Assembly: GCF_003672135.1 (NCBI RefSeq)
Contig: NC_039506.1
Coordinates: forward strand, 3,658,001 to 3,722,000
Direction: 5' to 3'
Length of the DNA stretch: 64,000 bases
From: Ooceraea biroi
Lineage: Eukaryota > Arthropoda > Insecta > Hymenoptera > Formicidae
The notes under the pieces are model-generated. The model worked only from the letters and a program-made list of their open reading frames with translations, did no database searches and was not told the DNA's origin. Of this stretch, positions 50,501-61,916 are shown piece by piece (position 1 is the stretch's first letter; each line of letters opens with the position of its first letter). A program made the position numbers and the translations under genes.

Positions 50501-51701
50501 GAATGTGACGCATAATAATCAATATACCTGCAGTCCTTGAATTCCAGCAAGTCTAATTTGCTTGCGAATGGTGGGATTGTCATTATTAGAATGACACATT
50601 GCGGAATACTTCGACACAAAGAAGTCGTAACGTGTGTGATACGACGGCGTGTCCTCCTCAATATTGGCAAATCTGACAAACTGGAACAGAATCGAATATA
50701 TCAATGGAATAAAAGAATTAATAAACGTTATTTTTTTATTGAACTTACCGATTGAGTTGCAAGGATTTGTAACTGAGGATCCGTGGATTCTAATAACTTT
50801 TGCACCATTTTCAAGAAACTTTCGACAAAGAGATTCAAAGTCTGTGCGTGACAAGCTACCAACAACTGGTCCATTGCTTCCATGGCGATAACGACAAAGC
50901 CATTTCTCCTCCTATCAGGACATGATTTTTTATCAGACAAGCATGTTACATACACTTGCATTGAATTACTTTGCCAGTCATACTTTTAATTAACAGTCAT
51001 TATCTCCACTATGTGTAACAACATATAATTATTTACATAACCATTTATATCATAATATAAATGATACCAAAGATACGTGTCGTTGCAAAGTTCAAGTGAA
51101 ATCAATTGATGAAAGCTGTCACAGCGTACCTGTAAATATCTCTGGAAGCGCGTTGAAACAGGTATTCCCCAATCCTGTCCAATTTCTCAGGACTGCTCAG
51201 TGAGTAGAACGTCAGTTTTTCCATATTGTTTTTAATCAAGCCATCCTGACAATCAAAGAAGCGAATACATGTACCATCATGTATAAAACAGCAGTTTACG
51301 TATATATGTAAGATCTTATATTTCCCTCAAATATCATAGGTTATTCCACAATATATATGATGGAATAACCATTTTAGTTCCTACTGTCAAGGACAACGTT
51401 TCGGTATTGATTTATGTATATTCGTCCGTCAACGCAAAGTCAAGCTTTGCAGAAGAAAGAAAAATTTTAGAAACGACATTACAAAGCACTTACCTGTGGA
51501 TTGACTGGAAAGATGTTGTCAACGAGTCTTTTGTATCTGGGACGTAATGCAGCACAACACCAACAACAACCTAACGAGAGAAGAAAAGATAAAAATACAC
51601 TAATGTTACCGTGTCCAATCGCCACTTAGGACAATTCTAGATAAATTCCGATTATGTATATAATAAATTGTCTTAAGAAAATTATTAAATTTACCGAACA
51701 T
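47519..51701 (-). CDS. Efr3: EFR3 homologue (rolling blackout), PI4KIII-alpha membrane scaffold
   Basis: Sixteen coding exons, in gene order: 51701-51695, 51570-51494, 51245-51130, 50911-50749, 50680-50528, 50458-50352, 50286-50143, 50063-49985, 49904-49769, 49654-49383, 49293-49121, 49001-48641, 48525-48332, 48185-48089, 47925-47770, 47671-47519. All phases close; the product is 795 residues. EFR3 is a palmitoylated plasma-membrane protein that anchors TTC7 and PI4KIII-alpha to make PI4P; the fly gene is rbo. The N-terminus MFGCCWCCALRPRYKRLVD has the cysteine cluster used for palmitoylation and the basic patch. An all-helical ARM/HEAT-like rod follows, with family blocks YRRRNGFVVIAMEAMD and FVRFANIEEDTPSYH. 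A disordered tail precedes the Leu-Phe-Val-Tyr end. The first coding exon is only seven bases (ATGTTCG). Confidence 0.95.
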
Positions 51702-52168
51702 CTTTTACAATTCACTCTTGTCCCGTCGTAAAGTGACAGCTAGCAGACAGCTACGCACAGTGCAGTGATCATCTGCAGTATTCGAAGTCAGCGCCACTTG
51801 CGACGTAACAATGTACTTTTAATATTCAAATATAGCAAACCCCATGCAACGTGGCGTTCGAATGTGGTGTTCGACGAACAGATATATATTTCTTCATGTG
51901 TATACGTGTACAGATAAACCAGCTTATTATCGGTAAATATTTTAATTGGACAGATTAAAACGTTTGGTCACATCTTTACTAAATTTTCTAAATTTTTAAT
52001 AATTTATTTCTTTCTCAGTTTAATATTTTTCATTACATTTTATTTATAGATTTATATTTTTTTAACTTGACGATTATATAAATTATATAATACAAACAAC
52101 GAAATATATAACATTAATACATCTTGAGTATCAATAATATATGTATATTATTTAGCGCTATATATTAT
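51702..52168. other. Efr3 5' flank
   Basis: Sequence upstream of the Efr3 ATG on the minus strand. 51720-51850 is less AT-rich and is the likely promoter or 5' UTR. The rest resembles the AT-rich flank found before each protease unit. No gene seen. Confidence 0.45.
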
Positions 52169-52446
52169 CCTATTCTAAAAAAGGCGTGTTAACTTCGTGA
52201 AGTTCTTTTTTATCGAATATTGAGGCCTCTTTTCCGCGACGCTGACTGGTTCTCTCGCTTGGCTCGAACTTCGTGTGACTTGAACTTCGTGTTGCGAATG
52301 TCAGAATGTCATAGTAGCTGTCAGTGCGGTTATATTAATTTATTATTTCTTAGGAACGTGAAAACGGCAGCTGTCAATTCTGTCAAATTTGTATTGATGA
52401 AACATGATGAAATAAATAACACCTTTAACGCCTTTTTTAGAATAGG
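52169..52446. mobile_element. Short MITE with 18-bp terminal inverted repeats
   Basis: Starts CCTATTCTAAAAAAGGCG and ends CGCCTTTTTTAGAATAGG, a perfect inverted repeat. The unit is 278 bp with no coding capacity of note (the 91-codon frame inside has no domain). The target duplication is unclear. Confidence 0.8.
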
Positions 52447-52456
52447 GCTACGGGCT

Positions 52457-52805
52457 AGAACTTTTTCATTTCCGAGTTTACGGTATTTTCAATAGCAGAG
52501 AACTCTAGGCAATATAAAAAATAATGATATCATCAACTCAGAACTCCTCTGAGAAGAAAAACATTTTAAACTCAAGAACTTTTTCATTTCTGAATTTACG
52601 GTATTTTCAATAGCAGAGAACTCTAGGCAATATAAAAAATAATGATTTCAACAACTCAGAACTGCTCGGAAAAAGACAAAATTTCTAAGGGTAGAACTTT
52701 TTCATTTCTGAGTTTACGGTATTTTCAATAGCAGAGAACTCTAGGCAATATGCCAATTAATAATATAAACATCTCAGAACTCCTCGGAAAAAGAAAAAAT
52801 TTTTA
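52457..52805 (+). repeat. 118-bp tandem repeat, three copies
   Basis: Copies start AGAACTTTTTCATTTC at 52457, 52575 and 52693, a constant period of 118 bp. Each contains GGTATTTTCAATAGCAGAGA and ends in an A-rich stretch. The copies diverge most in their last 40 bases. Confidence 0.9.
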
Positions 52806-53670
52806 AATAAATAATAGATGAATATTATTATTCGAAAACATTATTAACATTGAAAAATAAAATGTGTTGTACTAGTAATAAATAAAATTCGCAAGATTTG
52901 GCTTTTAGAAAATATCGCGAAAGTAAGTAATGAAATTAATTAAAGTGTGAAATGCGGATATCTTCCAAGTTTTTTTACTCTAAATGGCAGATGTGTGCAA
53001 AGGTTAAATAGAAATATGGAATAAATATGCGAACGAAATTATAGAGATAGCTATTTTACTCTATTTTTCATTAATTAAATTCAAGAAGTTGCGTTTATCA
53101 CATAATAAGCGATTTAAACAAATGTTTTAATATATTTAAGATATTTTATCAAGCTACTATTTACATGTTCGCCTTTATGGTTGTTATCTTTGCTGCACAA
53201 ATATTTTGTTTTTAGCTATAATTGTGTATAATAAATGTTTTTATTATACACAAGTTGTTGGTGCATGCATTTCATGTCCATAATTTATATTAAATTTTCC
53301 TAAATTTTTATATCCATTATACTAAGTTTTTATATATTAAAATAAATACTTTAAATTAGTTTTTAACAAATTCAATTAATAACTTTCCAGCATCATATGC
53401 TTTACTTAAATATAATAATCTACATAGTGGTGATAAAGAAATTAATCGTATCTTAATAAAGAAATATCTCGTATTTTTAATCACATGTTTCTCATCATTA
53501 TGTTATATATAATTCTTTTTCACTTAATTTCTTACATTGCGACGTAATTGAGTCTACAATGTTTGATTTTGCTACATCTGTATCATCAAAATACAGGATA
53601 CCAACGTCATTGCTTATTTACTGTAACAGATACCATCTGTTCGCCGAGGTCGAACATAGATATGAATGCA

Positions 53671-53698
53671 ATATAAAAAGGAAGTGAAAATTGTCAGT
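53671..53698 (+). promoter_or_regulatory. Core promoter, protease gene 1
   Basis: TATAAAAAG at 53672 and an arthropod-type initiator TCAGT at 53694, 24 bases apart and about 45 bp before the ATG. The block is conserved before all three protease genes. Confidence 0.7.
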
Positions 53699-53739
53699 TT
53701 CACTTCCAGTTTCGACTCGGCTTGCATTGACCATCAAGC

Positions 53740-55203
53740 ATGTTGCCCTTAACCGTCTTCTTGGTGCTCGGCGTTCTCGCGCAGCGTAAGTAAAGACTCC
53801 CTTGTAGTTTGGAAGGTCTTATACTAATCCTTTCTGTTTTATCGCTTCCAATATATTCTGAATATTTAAACTATATGTTTTCATCACTCTAAATATTATT
53901 ATATTGTTTAACAAACGTTTGCATTGGCTTACAGAGACGTTCGCTGACGAACCGGAAGCGATCGTCGGCGGTCAGCGCGCTGCCCCGGGTGAATTCCCGT
54001 GGCAGTGCTCCTTGAATGTGAATGGCCAACACATCTGCGGCTGTTCCATCATTGGTCCTAACAAGATTCTGACTGCGGCCCACTGCTTGGATGGTATCGT
54101 TAGACCACCCTACAGCAATCTTCGCGTCCTTACTGGAAACATTAACATCAACCAAGGAAGTTCTCATGGTGTGAGAAGCGCACGCATACATCCCAACTAC
54201 ATCCCGACCGCATCGGCATCCTGGGTGAACGACATTGCTGTCATCACTGTAAGTAGTATTTTGTTACGTATCAACCCAGATAACATTTTTTGCTAAAGCA
54301 GAGTAGTGCAATCTATTTGCTGGCAATTGTTGCTGTCATGTTGCTATAATAATGACAGAAATTAACTTTTGCCACACTTTTGTTGACATAATGCCATAAT
54401 TATATATTTTTCACCGCAACTGTTGCCCCAAAGGTGCTGTAAAGTTGCTGTTTCGTGTTTCTTTGCTACCAATATTGAAACAAATGAGGACTCACCTTGT
54501 TGCCATTTTGTTTGCAACATTTCTGAGCAAATTCTTAGCAAAATACTTGCAAAATGTTATGTGGGAAGATAAATAAGTACGTTTTTACAATTTTAAAAAC
54601 ACTAAAATATGGGTTTTTTTTCTGGCCGTGTTTTTTTTCATTCCACGTAATTTATCGATTTTACTCATTTCAGCTTCAAGGATCAATCCAATACAATCAG
54701 TACCAAAGTCCTATTCCTCTGTGTAATTCTGCGCCAGTACCTGGTACGCGATGTACTCTGTCTGGATGGGGATTGACTTCTGCGAACGGACGAGCTTCTT
54801 CAGTCCTTCTCAAGATGGATCAAGCCCTCGTTTCCACCGATGTTTGCCAGCGGAGGATCGGAGCTAGACTTACCCAGAGTCATTTGTGCGCGTTCAACCA
54901 ACGTGGAATCGGTGCTTGCCAGGTAAATTTCTGGAAACACCTCTATCGCTGAATATTTTGAAATGCTTTTTCTGTCGTAGTAAATATTAATTCACCAATT
55001 TGTACATTATAACTGCTAAAAATTTTCGATTAGATAGAAATTAACCGAAACATCTTCGTATTTCTCAGGGTGACAGCGGCGGCCCACTCGTATGCAACGG
55101 CATGCAATACGGTATTACTTCTTTCGTCCTTCCTTGCGCTCTCGGGGAACCTGATGCTTATACCAGCGTCTACCATCATCTCAACTTTATTAATTCATCT
55201 TAA
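53740..55203 (+). CDS. Chymotrypsin-like serine protease 1
   Basis: Exons are 53740-53785, 53935-54248, 54674-54922 and 55069-55203; 247 residues. This is a secreted S1A protease, probably digestive. A signal peptide (MLPLTVFLVLGVLA) and a very short propeptide end at EPEA, before IVGG (25-28). The triad is His65 (TAAHC), Asp115 (NDIAV) and Ser206 (GDSGGP). The residue equivalent to chymotrypsin 189 is Gly200 and the 226 equivalent is Asp, the G189/D226 pocket known from crab collagenase and, as I recall, fire-ant chymotrypsin. That suggests chymotrypsin- or collagenase-like rather than trypsin specificity. Activation would have to occur after Ala instead of Arg/Lys. Intron 2 carries MITE copy 2. 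A poly(A) signal AATAAA lies near 55370. Confidence 0.95.
54275..54565. mobile_element. Short MITE, copy 2, in protease 1 intron 2
   Basis: 291 bp, near-identical to 7152-7443 (one length difference in a T-run, a few substitutions), starting 26 bases after the 5' splice site. The sister protease genes lack it at this position, so it arrived after the array duplicated or was lost from them. Confidence 0.85.
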
Positions 55204-56818
55204 GCAAACACATCTTGGCACGATATAAATTGGCATAAATATACTTTCGATGTACCACCTAAATTATTATTAACGCATCGTCGGAATGCGTCTGTCGTGG
55301 GATAGTACACGACAATGTGTTTTCGTCGATTGCGCTTGTGAAGTAAACAAAATTGTGTTCTTAATGTTCTAATAAATCATTAATACTTAAATCTATGATC
55401 GTTGAATTTTTATTGTAACTTAAGTACCTATTGGAACAGAGAAGAGTTAATTGTATATATAGTTATTTTAATTTTATTAACATAGACGAAAAGATCTTAT
55501 TATTGATCAGTGTTAGTGTCGCAGTAGAAAACAAAGAGAAAGATATAATGTTTGTTCATATGATATTTGACACAAAGTTGCCAAACTAATAACAATGTAT
55601 ATCTTATTAATAATGATATTACTGCGATGCATGTCTCGCTTATTAATTCTGCAGAGCGATAACATGTATAATACATACATACCTATCAACTTAATGTTTT
55701 CAGCAAATATTATACAAGATAACACAAGATACTGAATGCGTAATTTCAATACATGACAATGTGTGTTGTGTGGGAATGTTAATGTCTAAAATATAATTCT
55801 TTAACAAAACATAAGCAATAGACATTTTTTAATCTCCTTTTTTATGATTTGTTTGTTGAAAAACTTTCTCTTCGTTTTTACCAAATCTTATAAATTTTTA
55901 ATTATTTGTTCAAATGTATCCCATAATTCTTTCTTAGATTAATATTTTTCATTGCATTTTATTCACAGATTTATATTTACTTTATATTTTCACTTGACGA
56001 TTATATAAATTATATAAGATAAATAAAATATCATTAGTATATATATCTTGAGACTATTAATATATATTTAATTTACCGCTATATATCGCAATAAATAAAT
56101 ATGTTTCGTAAGATTTCGGTTTTGGAATATATCGCGAAAGCAACGTAATGAAATTACTTAAAATGCGGATATCTTCCATGTATATTTATTCTAAATAATG
56201 GCAGCTGTTTACCAAGATTAATTAGATATATTGAATAAATATGCGAACGGGGTTACTTCAATCTATTTTTCATTGAAGAGATTGCGTTTATCGTATGATA
56301 AGCGAACTAAACAACTTAATATATGTAAGTATTTTATCAAAATACTATTTATATGTTTCCTTTTTATCTTTGCTATCTTTGCAGCAAAAAATATTAATTA
56401 AATCATTTTATTACATGAAAAGTTGTTGCAAAAGTTGGTGCATGTATTATTTTACGTCTATATAATTTATAGTAAATTTTCCTAAACCATAGTCATATAC
56501 ATTCTACCAATGTTTTATATATTAATACATTCGCGATCGACAAAATGTAGTTTTCCAGCATCTTATGCTTTGTTAAATGAATAAACTAAGTAGCAATAAC
56601 AAAAAATTACATGTCTCGTATATTTAATCGCATGTTTAATCATTATGTGATGTATAATATAATTCTTCTTCATTTAATTTCTCATATTGTGACAACTAAG
56701 GCTGCAATGTTTGATTTTGCTACATCTGTATCATCAAAATACAGGATACAAACGTCATTGCTTATTTACTGTAAGAAATGCGGTCTGTTCGCCAAGGTCG
56801 AGCATAGATATGAATGCA
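55204..56818. other. Spacer between proteases 1 and 2
   Basis: Contains the 3' UTR of gene 1 and an AT-rich flank. The flank repeats, with divergence, the sequences before genes 1 and 3 and at the window end (for example GATTATATAAATTATATAA and ATGCGGATATCTT near 56000 and 56165). It is part of the duplicated unit; no further gene. Confidence 0.6.
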
Positions 56819-56819
56819 A

Positions 56820-56845
56820 TATAAAAGGAAGTGTAAATTGTCAGT
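56820..56845 (+). promoter_or_regulatory. Core promoter, protease gene 2
   Basis: TATAAAAGG at 56820 and initiator TCAGT at 56841, same layout as gene 1. The region just upstream (CTACATCTGTATCATCAAAA and GGTCGAGCATAGATATGAAT) is also conserved between the units. Confidence 0.7.
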
Positions 56846-56887
56846 TTCGCTTCCAGTTTCGAACTTGGCTTGCATTGATCATCAAGC

Positions 56888-59122
56888 ATGTTGCCCTTAA
56901 CCGTCTTCTTGGTGCTCGGCGTTCTCGCGCAGCGTAAGTAAAGACACACTTGTAGTTTGGAAGGTCTTATACTAATCCTTTCTGTTTTATCGCTTCCATA
57001 TATTCTGAATATTTAAACTATGTTTTCATCACTCTAAATATTATTATATTGTTTTAACAAACGTTTGCATTGGCTTACAGAGACGTTCGCTGACGAACCG
57101 GAAGCGATCGTCGGTGGTCAGCGCGCTGCACCGGGTGAATTCCCGTGGCAGTGCTCCTTGGTTGTGAACAACCAACACAGCTGCGGCTGTTCCATCATTG
57201 GTCCTAACAAGATTCTGACTGCGGCTCACTGCTTGGAAGGTATCGTTAGACCACCCTACAGCAATCTCCGCGTCCTTACAGGAAACATTAACATCAACCA
57301 AGGATCTTCTCACGTTGTGAAAAATGTACGCTTACATCCTAACTACATCCCGGACGTATGGGCAGCCTGGGTGAACGACATTGCTGTTATTACTGTAAGT
57401 TGTATGCTGTTATACAGGGTGATTCGTATAAAGCGACCGATTTAATTATTAGTGAAATTTGAAGACATATGAAAAAAGAGTTTATACCGATATGTTCAGT
57501 ACAAAGGGGGACACCACATAACGGATACGATTATTTTATGAGTGGAGGCGGTTGAGGACGTTTCAAAGTCAACTTCTTTTTTTTAATGGGATGCTGTATT
57601 TTTTATTTTATAGGATTACTATCCTATTTTAATATAAATTCAATGATACATTACATAAAAACATTCAAGGTCAATCAAGGCCAAAAATACATGATAAAAT
57701 AAAATTCAAATGTATGATCTGTATATCCGTTTGTCGTTCGCTTTGGCTCTCAGTATGTCTAGGTCTATGTTTATGAGCTGTGTTTTCTTTGGAAACTGCT
57801 ATCATAATGTTATTATTACGAAGATTGTAAGGACAAGTGATGCTTACAAACGTCGTGAGTGCCAAAGCGAACGCAGCCTTAGTATGAGATTAGTCGTAGC
57901 ACTGAACGTAATGGCTAATTACAATAATTCACAAATTGTAGACATTTTGATAACTTTTGGTGAATGTGGAAAAAATGCAGCTGAAACTGCAAGAGTATTA
58001 AATGAACGATATCCAGATCGACATAGACATAGTGCCCGTTCAATATTACGGATTATATCACGAGCAAGACAATTCATCTGTGTCGTCGTGTTCAAGGTCA
58101 AAACTTTGAACATTTATTGTGAAGAACAGAAATACAGATCATACATTTGAATTTTATTTTATCATGTATTTTTGGCCTTGATTGACCTTGAATGTTTTTA
58201 TGTAATGTATCATTAAATTTATATTAAAATAGGATAGTAATCCTATAAAATAAAAAATACAGCATCCCATTAAAAAAAAGAAGTTGACTTTGAAATGTAC
58301 TCAACGCCTCCACTCATAAAATAATCGTATCCGTTATATGGTGTCCCCCTTTGTACTGAACATATCGGTATAAACTCTTTTTTCATATGTCTTCAAATTT
58401 CACTAATAATTAAATCGGTCATACACATATGTATATACTCATACATACATATCTTACTATTTATATCATACTATACACACATTTCTACAGTTTTAAAAAC
58501 ATTAAATTATGCTCATTATTCCTTTTTCTCGCTGTTTTTTTTTTCATGTTGTACGTTCTATGTATTTTATCGGTAGTTTACTCATTTCAGCTTCAAGGAG
58601 CAATCCAATACAATCAATACCAAACGGCTGTTCCTCTTGCTAACACTCCGCCAGTTCCTGGTACGCGATGTACTCTGTCTGGATGGGGATTGACTTCTGT
58701 TCGTGGACGACCTTCTCCAGTCCTTCTCAAGATGGATCAAGCCGTCGTATCCAATCAAGCTTGCCAGGAGAGTCACGGACTTAAACTTACCGAAAGCCAC
58801 ATGTGCGCGTTCAACAGACGTGGAATCGGTGCTTGCTCGGTAAATATCTGGAAACGTCTATGGCTGAGTCTATTTTGAAATAATTTTTATATCGTAACAG
58901 GTATTAATGTACTAATGTGAACAGTGTACGTGTTAAACAATTTTTACGATTAGATAGAAATTAATCGATTATCCTCGTATTTCTCAGGGTGACAGCGGCG
59001 GCCCACTTGTATGCAACGGCAAGCAATACGGTATCACTTCTTTTGCTCGTCCTTGCGCTGTTGGATTATCTGATGTTTATACCAGCGTCTACCATCATCT
59101 TCAATTTATTAATTCATCTTAG
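56888..59122 (+). CDS. Chymotrypsin-like serine protease 2
   Basis: Exons are 56888-56933, 57081-57394, 58591-58839 and 58988-59122; 247 residues. It is a close tandem paralogue of gene 1: the signal peptide, propeptide ending EPEA and IVGG start are identical, and the His-Asp-Ser triad is intact (TAAHC, NDIAV, GDSGGP). Gly again precedes the Ala-Cys pair (189 position) and Asp sits at the 226 position (AVGLSDVY, where the usual Pro is Ser). Differences from gene 1 cluster in surface loops, such as QHSCGC and the segment after VSNQACQ. Intron 2 is about 1.2 kb because it holds a transposon derivative (57415-58424). A poly(A) signal AATAAA lies near 59290. Confidence 0.95.
57415..58424 (+). 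mobile_element. Foldback element with transposase-head frame
   Basis: The left end CAGGGTGATTCGTATAAAGC and about 270 further bases recur in reverse complement at about 58150-58424, though the right terminus has lost its outermost bases. Between the arms an open frame (57710-58150) contains a helix-turn-helix-like block, GECGKNAAETARVLNERYPDR, similar to the head of mariner-related insect transposases. A GGTCAATCAAGGCC / TTGATTGACCTTG pair forms the inner stem. No DDE domain is present. Confidence 0.75.
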
Positions 59123-60027
59123 GCAAACAAATCTTGGCACGATATTAATTGGCATGAATACTTTCGATGTATCGTCTAAAAAATTATTGTCAATAACGCA
59201 TCGAAGGAATGAACTGTGTGGGATGGCACACGACAATGTGTTTCCGTCGATTGCGCTTGTGAGTAAACAAAATTGTGTTCTTAATGTTAATAAATAATCT
59301 GTAATTAAATCTATGATGGTTGCTGAAGTTTTATTTTTAACGAAAGTACCTACAAGCTGGAGCAGAGAATCGAGTTAATTGTATATATAGTTATTTTAAT
59401 GACATTGTGTACATTTTATTAATAATGATATTACTGTGATGCGTGTCTCGCTTATTTTGATATTACGTGTCAAATTCGCAATTTAATTCGGCACATGTAT
59501 ATAATACATACATACCTATCAAGTTAACGCGATCTCAGTAAATGTTATGCCTAATAACAGAAGATACTAAATGCGTAATTCTCTTAATACATGACAATAT
59601 GTGTGTGGTATTAATGTCTAAAATATAATTCTTTAACAACACATAAGCTAGAGACATTTCTTAATCTCCTTCGTTTATTATTGCTTAATTGTTTCGATAA
59701 AAGTTCTCTCCGTTTTTAGTAAATCTTATAAATTACTCTTATAATTTTTAATTAGTAATTTTCCAGTATCTTATGCTTTGTTAAATGAATAAACTAAATA
59801 GCAAGAACAACAAAAATACATGTCTCGTATATTTTATCGCATGTTTTTTATTATCACTATGTATATGTAATATAATTCTTCTTCATTTAATTTCTCATAT
59901 TGTGACAACTAAGTCTACAATGTTTGATTTTGCTACATCTGTATCATCAAATTACAGGATACAAACGTCATGGCTTATTTAAAAAATGCGGTCTGTTCGC
60001 CAAGGTCGAGCGTAGATATGAATGTAG
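59123..60027. other. Spacer between proteases 2 and 3
   Basis: Gene 2 3' UTR (AATAAA near 59290) and a shortened version of the duplicated AT-rich flank. About 700 bp present before gene 2 are missing here. No gene. Confidence 0.6.
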
Positions 60028-60054
60028 TATAAAAGAGAAGTGAATATCGTCAAT
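60028..60054 (+). promoter_or_regulatory. Core promoter, protease gene 3
   Basis: TATAAAAG at 60028 followed by GTCAATTT near 60049, a weakened initiator compared with TCAGTTT in genes 1 and 2. Confidence 0.6.
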
Positions 60055-60095
60055 TTCACTTTCAGTTGCGACTCGGCTTGCAGTGATCATCAAGC

Positions 60096-61369
60096 ATGTT
60101 GCCCTTAACTGTCTTCTTGGTGTTCGGCGTTCTTGCGCAGCGTAAGTGAAGACCCACTTGTAGTTTGGAAGGTCTAATAATATTCCCTTCTGTTTTCTTG
60201 CTTCCCTATATTCTGAATATTTAATCCATGTCCTCTTCACTCTTTATATTGCTTAAATATTATATTGTTTAACAAACGTTTGCATTGGTTTACAGAGACG
60301 TTCGCTGACGAACCCGAAGCAATCATCGGCGGTCAGCGCGCTGCACCAGGTGAATTCCCGTGGCAGTGCTCCTTGGTTGTGGATGGCGAACACAGCTGCG
60401 GCTGTTCCATCATTGGCCCTAGCAAGATTCTGACAGCGGCCCATTGTTTGAATGATGTCGTTGCACCACCCTACACTAATCTCCGCGTTCTTACTGGAAG
60501 TATTATCATCAACCAAGGATCGTCTCATGTTGTGAAAAGCGCACGCATACATCCTAACTACATCCCGGACATATCGGCAGCCTGGGTGAACGACATTGCT
60601 GTTATTACTGTAAGTTGTATGCTGTTATATATCAAGAGAAATAAGTATATATAAATATACATATACATATATATAAATATAAATATATACATATATATAT
60701 ACACCATACATGCATATATACACACACAGTTCTACAGGTTTAAAAACATTAAATTATGCTCATTATTTATTTCTGGCCATGTTTTTTTTATGTTAAGTAT
60801 TCCATATATTTTATCGGTTATTTCACTCATTTCAGCTTGAAACACCAATCCAATTCGACAAATTCCAAACGCCTATTCCTCTTGCTGACTCTCCACCAGT
60901 TCTCGGTACGGTATGTACTCTGTCTGGATGGGGATTGAAGACTGTGCTCGGAAATCCTTCTAAAGTCCTTCTCAAGATGGATCAAAGCATTGTTTCCAAC
61001 CAAGTTTGCCAGAATAATCACGGACTTAAAGTTACCGAAAGCCACTTGTGCGCGTTCAACAGACGCGGAAGCGGTGCTTGCACGGTAAATATGTGGAAAC
61101 GTCTATGGCTGAGTCTATTTTGAAATAAGTTTTATATCGTAATAGATATTATTGCACTAATTGGAACAGTACACCTGTTAAACACTTTTTACGATTAGGT
61201 AGAAATTAAATATCCTCGTATTTTTTAGGGTGACAGCGGTGGCCCACTTGTATGCAACGGCAAGCAATACGGTATTAATTCTTGGGTCCTTCCTTCATTG
61301 AGTTGCGCTCTCGGACCTGATGGTTATACCAACGTCTATCATCATCTTCAGTTTATTAATTCATCTTAG
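60096..61369 (+). CDS. Chymotrypsin-like serine protease 3
   Basis: Exons are 60096-60141, 60296-60609, 60836-61084 and 61229-61369; 249 residues. It is the most divergent of the three. The mature start is IIGG after EPEA, the triad is intact (TAAHC, NDIAV, GDSGGP) and Gly sits at the 189 position. Exon 4 is six bases longer and its pocket loop reads LPSLSCALGPDGY, so a tryptophan and an altered 220-226 loop border the S1 site; specificity may have shifted. Intron 2 is short and rich in (TA)/(CA) repeats. The 3' flank shared by genes 1 and 2 is interrupted by a transposase fragment a few tens of bases after the stop, so poly(A) signalling probably differs. Confidence 0.93.
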
Positions 61370-61419
61370 GCAAACAAATTTTGGCACGATATAAATTGGC
61401 ATGAATACATTCTGAAACT

Positions 61420-61896
61420 GGTTAGATGAACATTATGCTCATAGGTGGATTGGTCGAGGAGGACCGGTTTTCTGGCCTCCAAGATCGCCCGATTTAACGC
61501 CTCTTGATTTTTATTTATGGGCAACTTTAAAAAATAAAGTTTACAGTACAGAAGTAATCTCGCTTGAAGATTTAAAGCAACGAATTACTAATTCAGTTAC
61601 TGAGATGCAACAAAATTTTCAGGAATGTCGTACTGTAACAAATTCTGTACTACGTCGATGTCTAGCTTGTATCGATGTGCAAGGACAACATTTTGAAATG
61701 CGTCACTAAATCATTGCGTAGATAATTTATATTTTTGTGAAAAAATCCGTTGTTACTTATCTCATATTTCTTTTCAATATTGGTTTATAACTTTGTAATA
61801 AAGCAATTCTAAGCAAACTCGATATAAGAATTTTTTCTTATTTCCACTAGTAGAATATGCTCCCGCAGTTTGTCGGTTAAAACCCGGGACACCCTG
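61420..61896 (+). mobile_element. 5'-truncated mariner-type transposase fragment
   Basis: A plus-strand frame to about 61710 reads RWIGRGGPVFWPPRSPDLTP...DFYLWATLKNKVY and ends FEMRH, the C-terminal third of a DDE transposase including the PPRSPDLTP-DFYLW block. The unit ends at CACCCTG next to TA (61897-61898), the mirrored terminus of the CAGGGTG elements at 4501 and 57415. The N-terminal part is absent. It contains AATAAA near 61797. Confidence 0.8.
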
Positions 61897-61916
61897 TATA
61901 GTCATTTTAATTTTTC

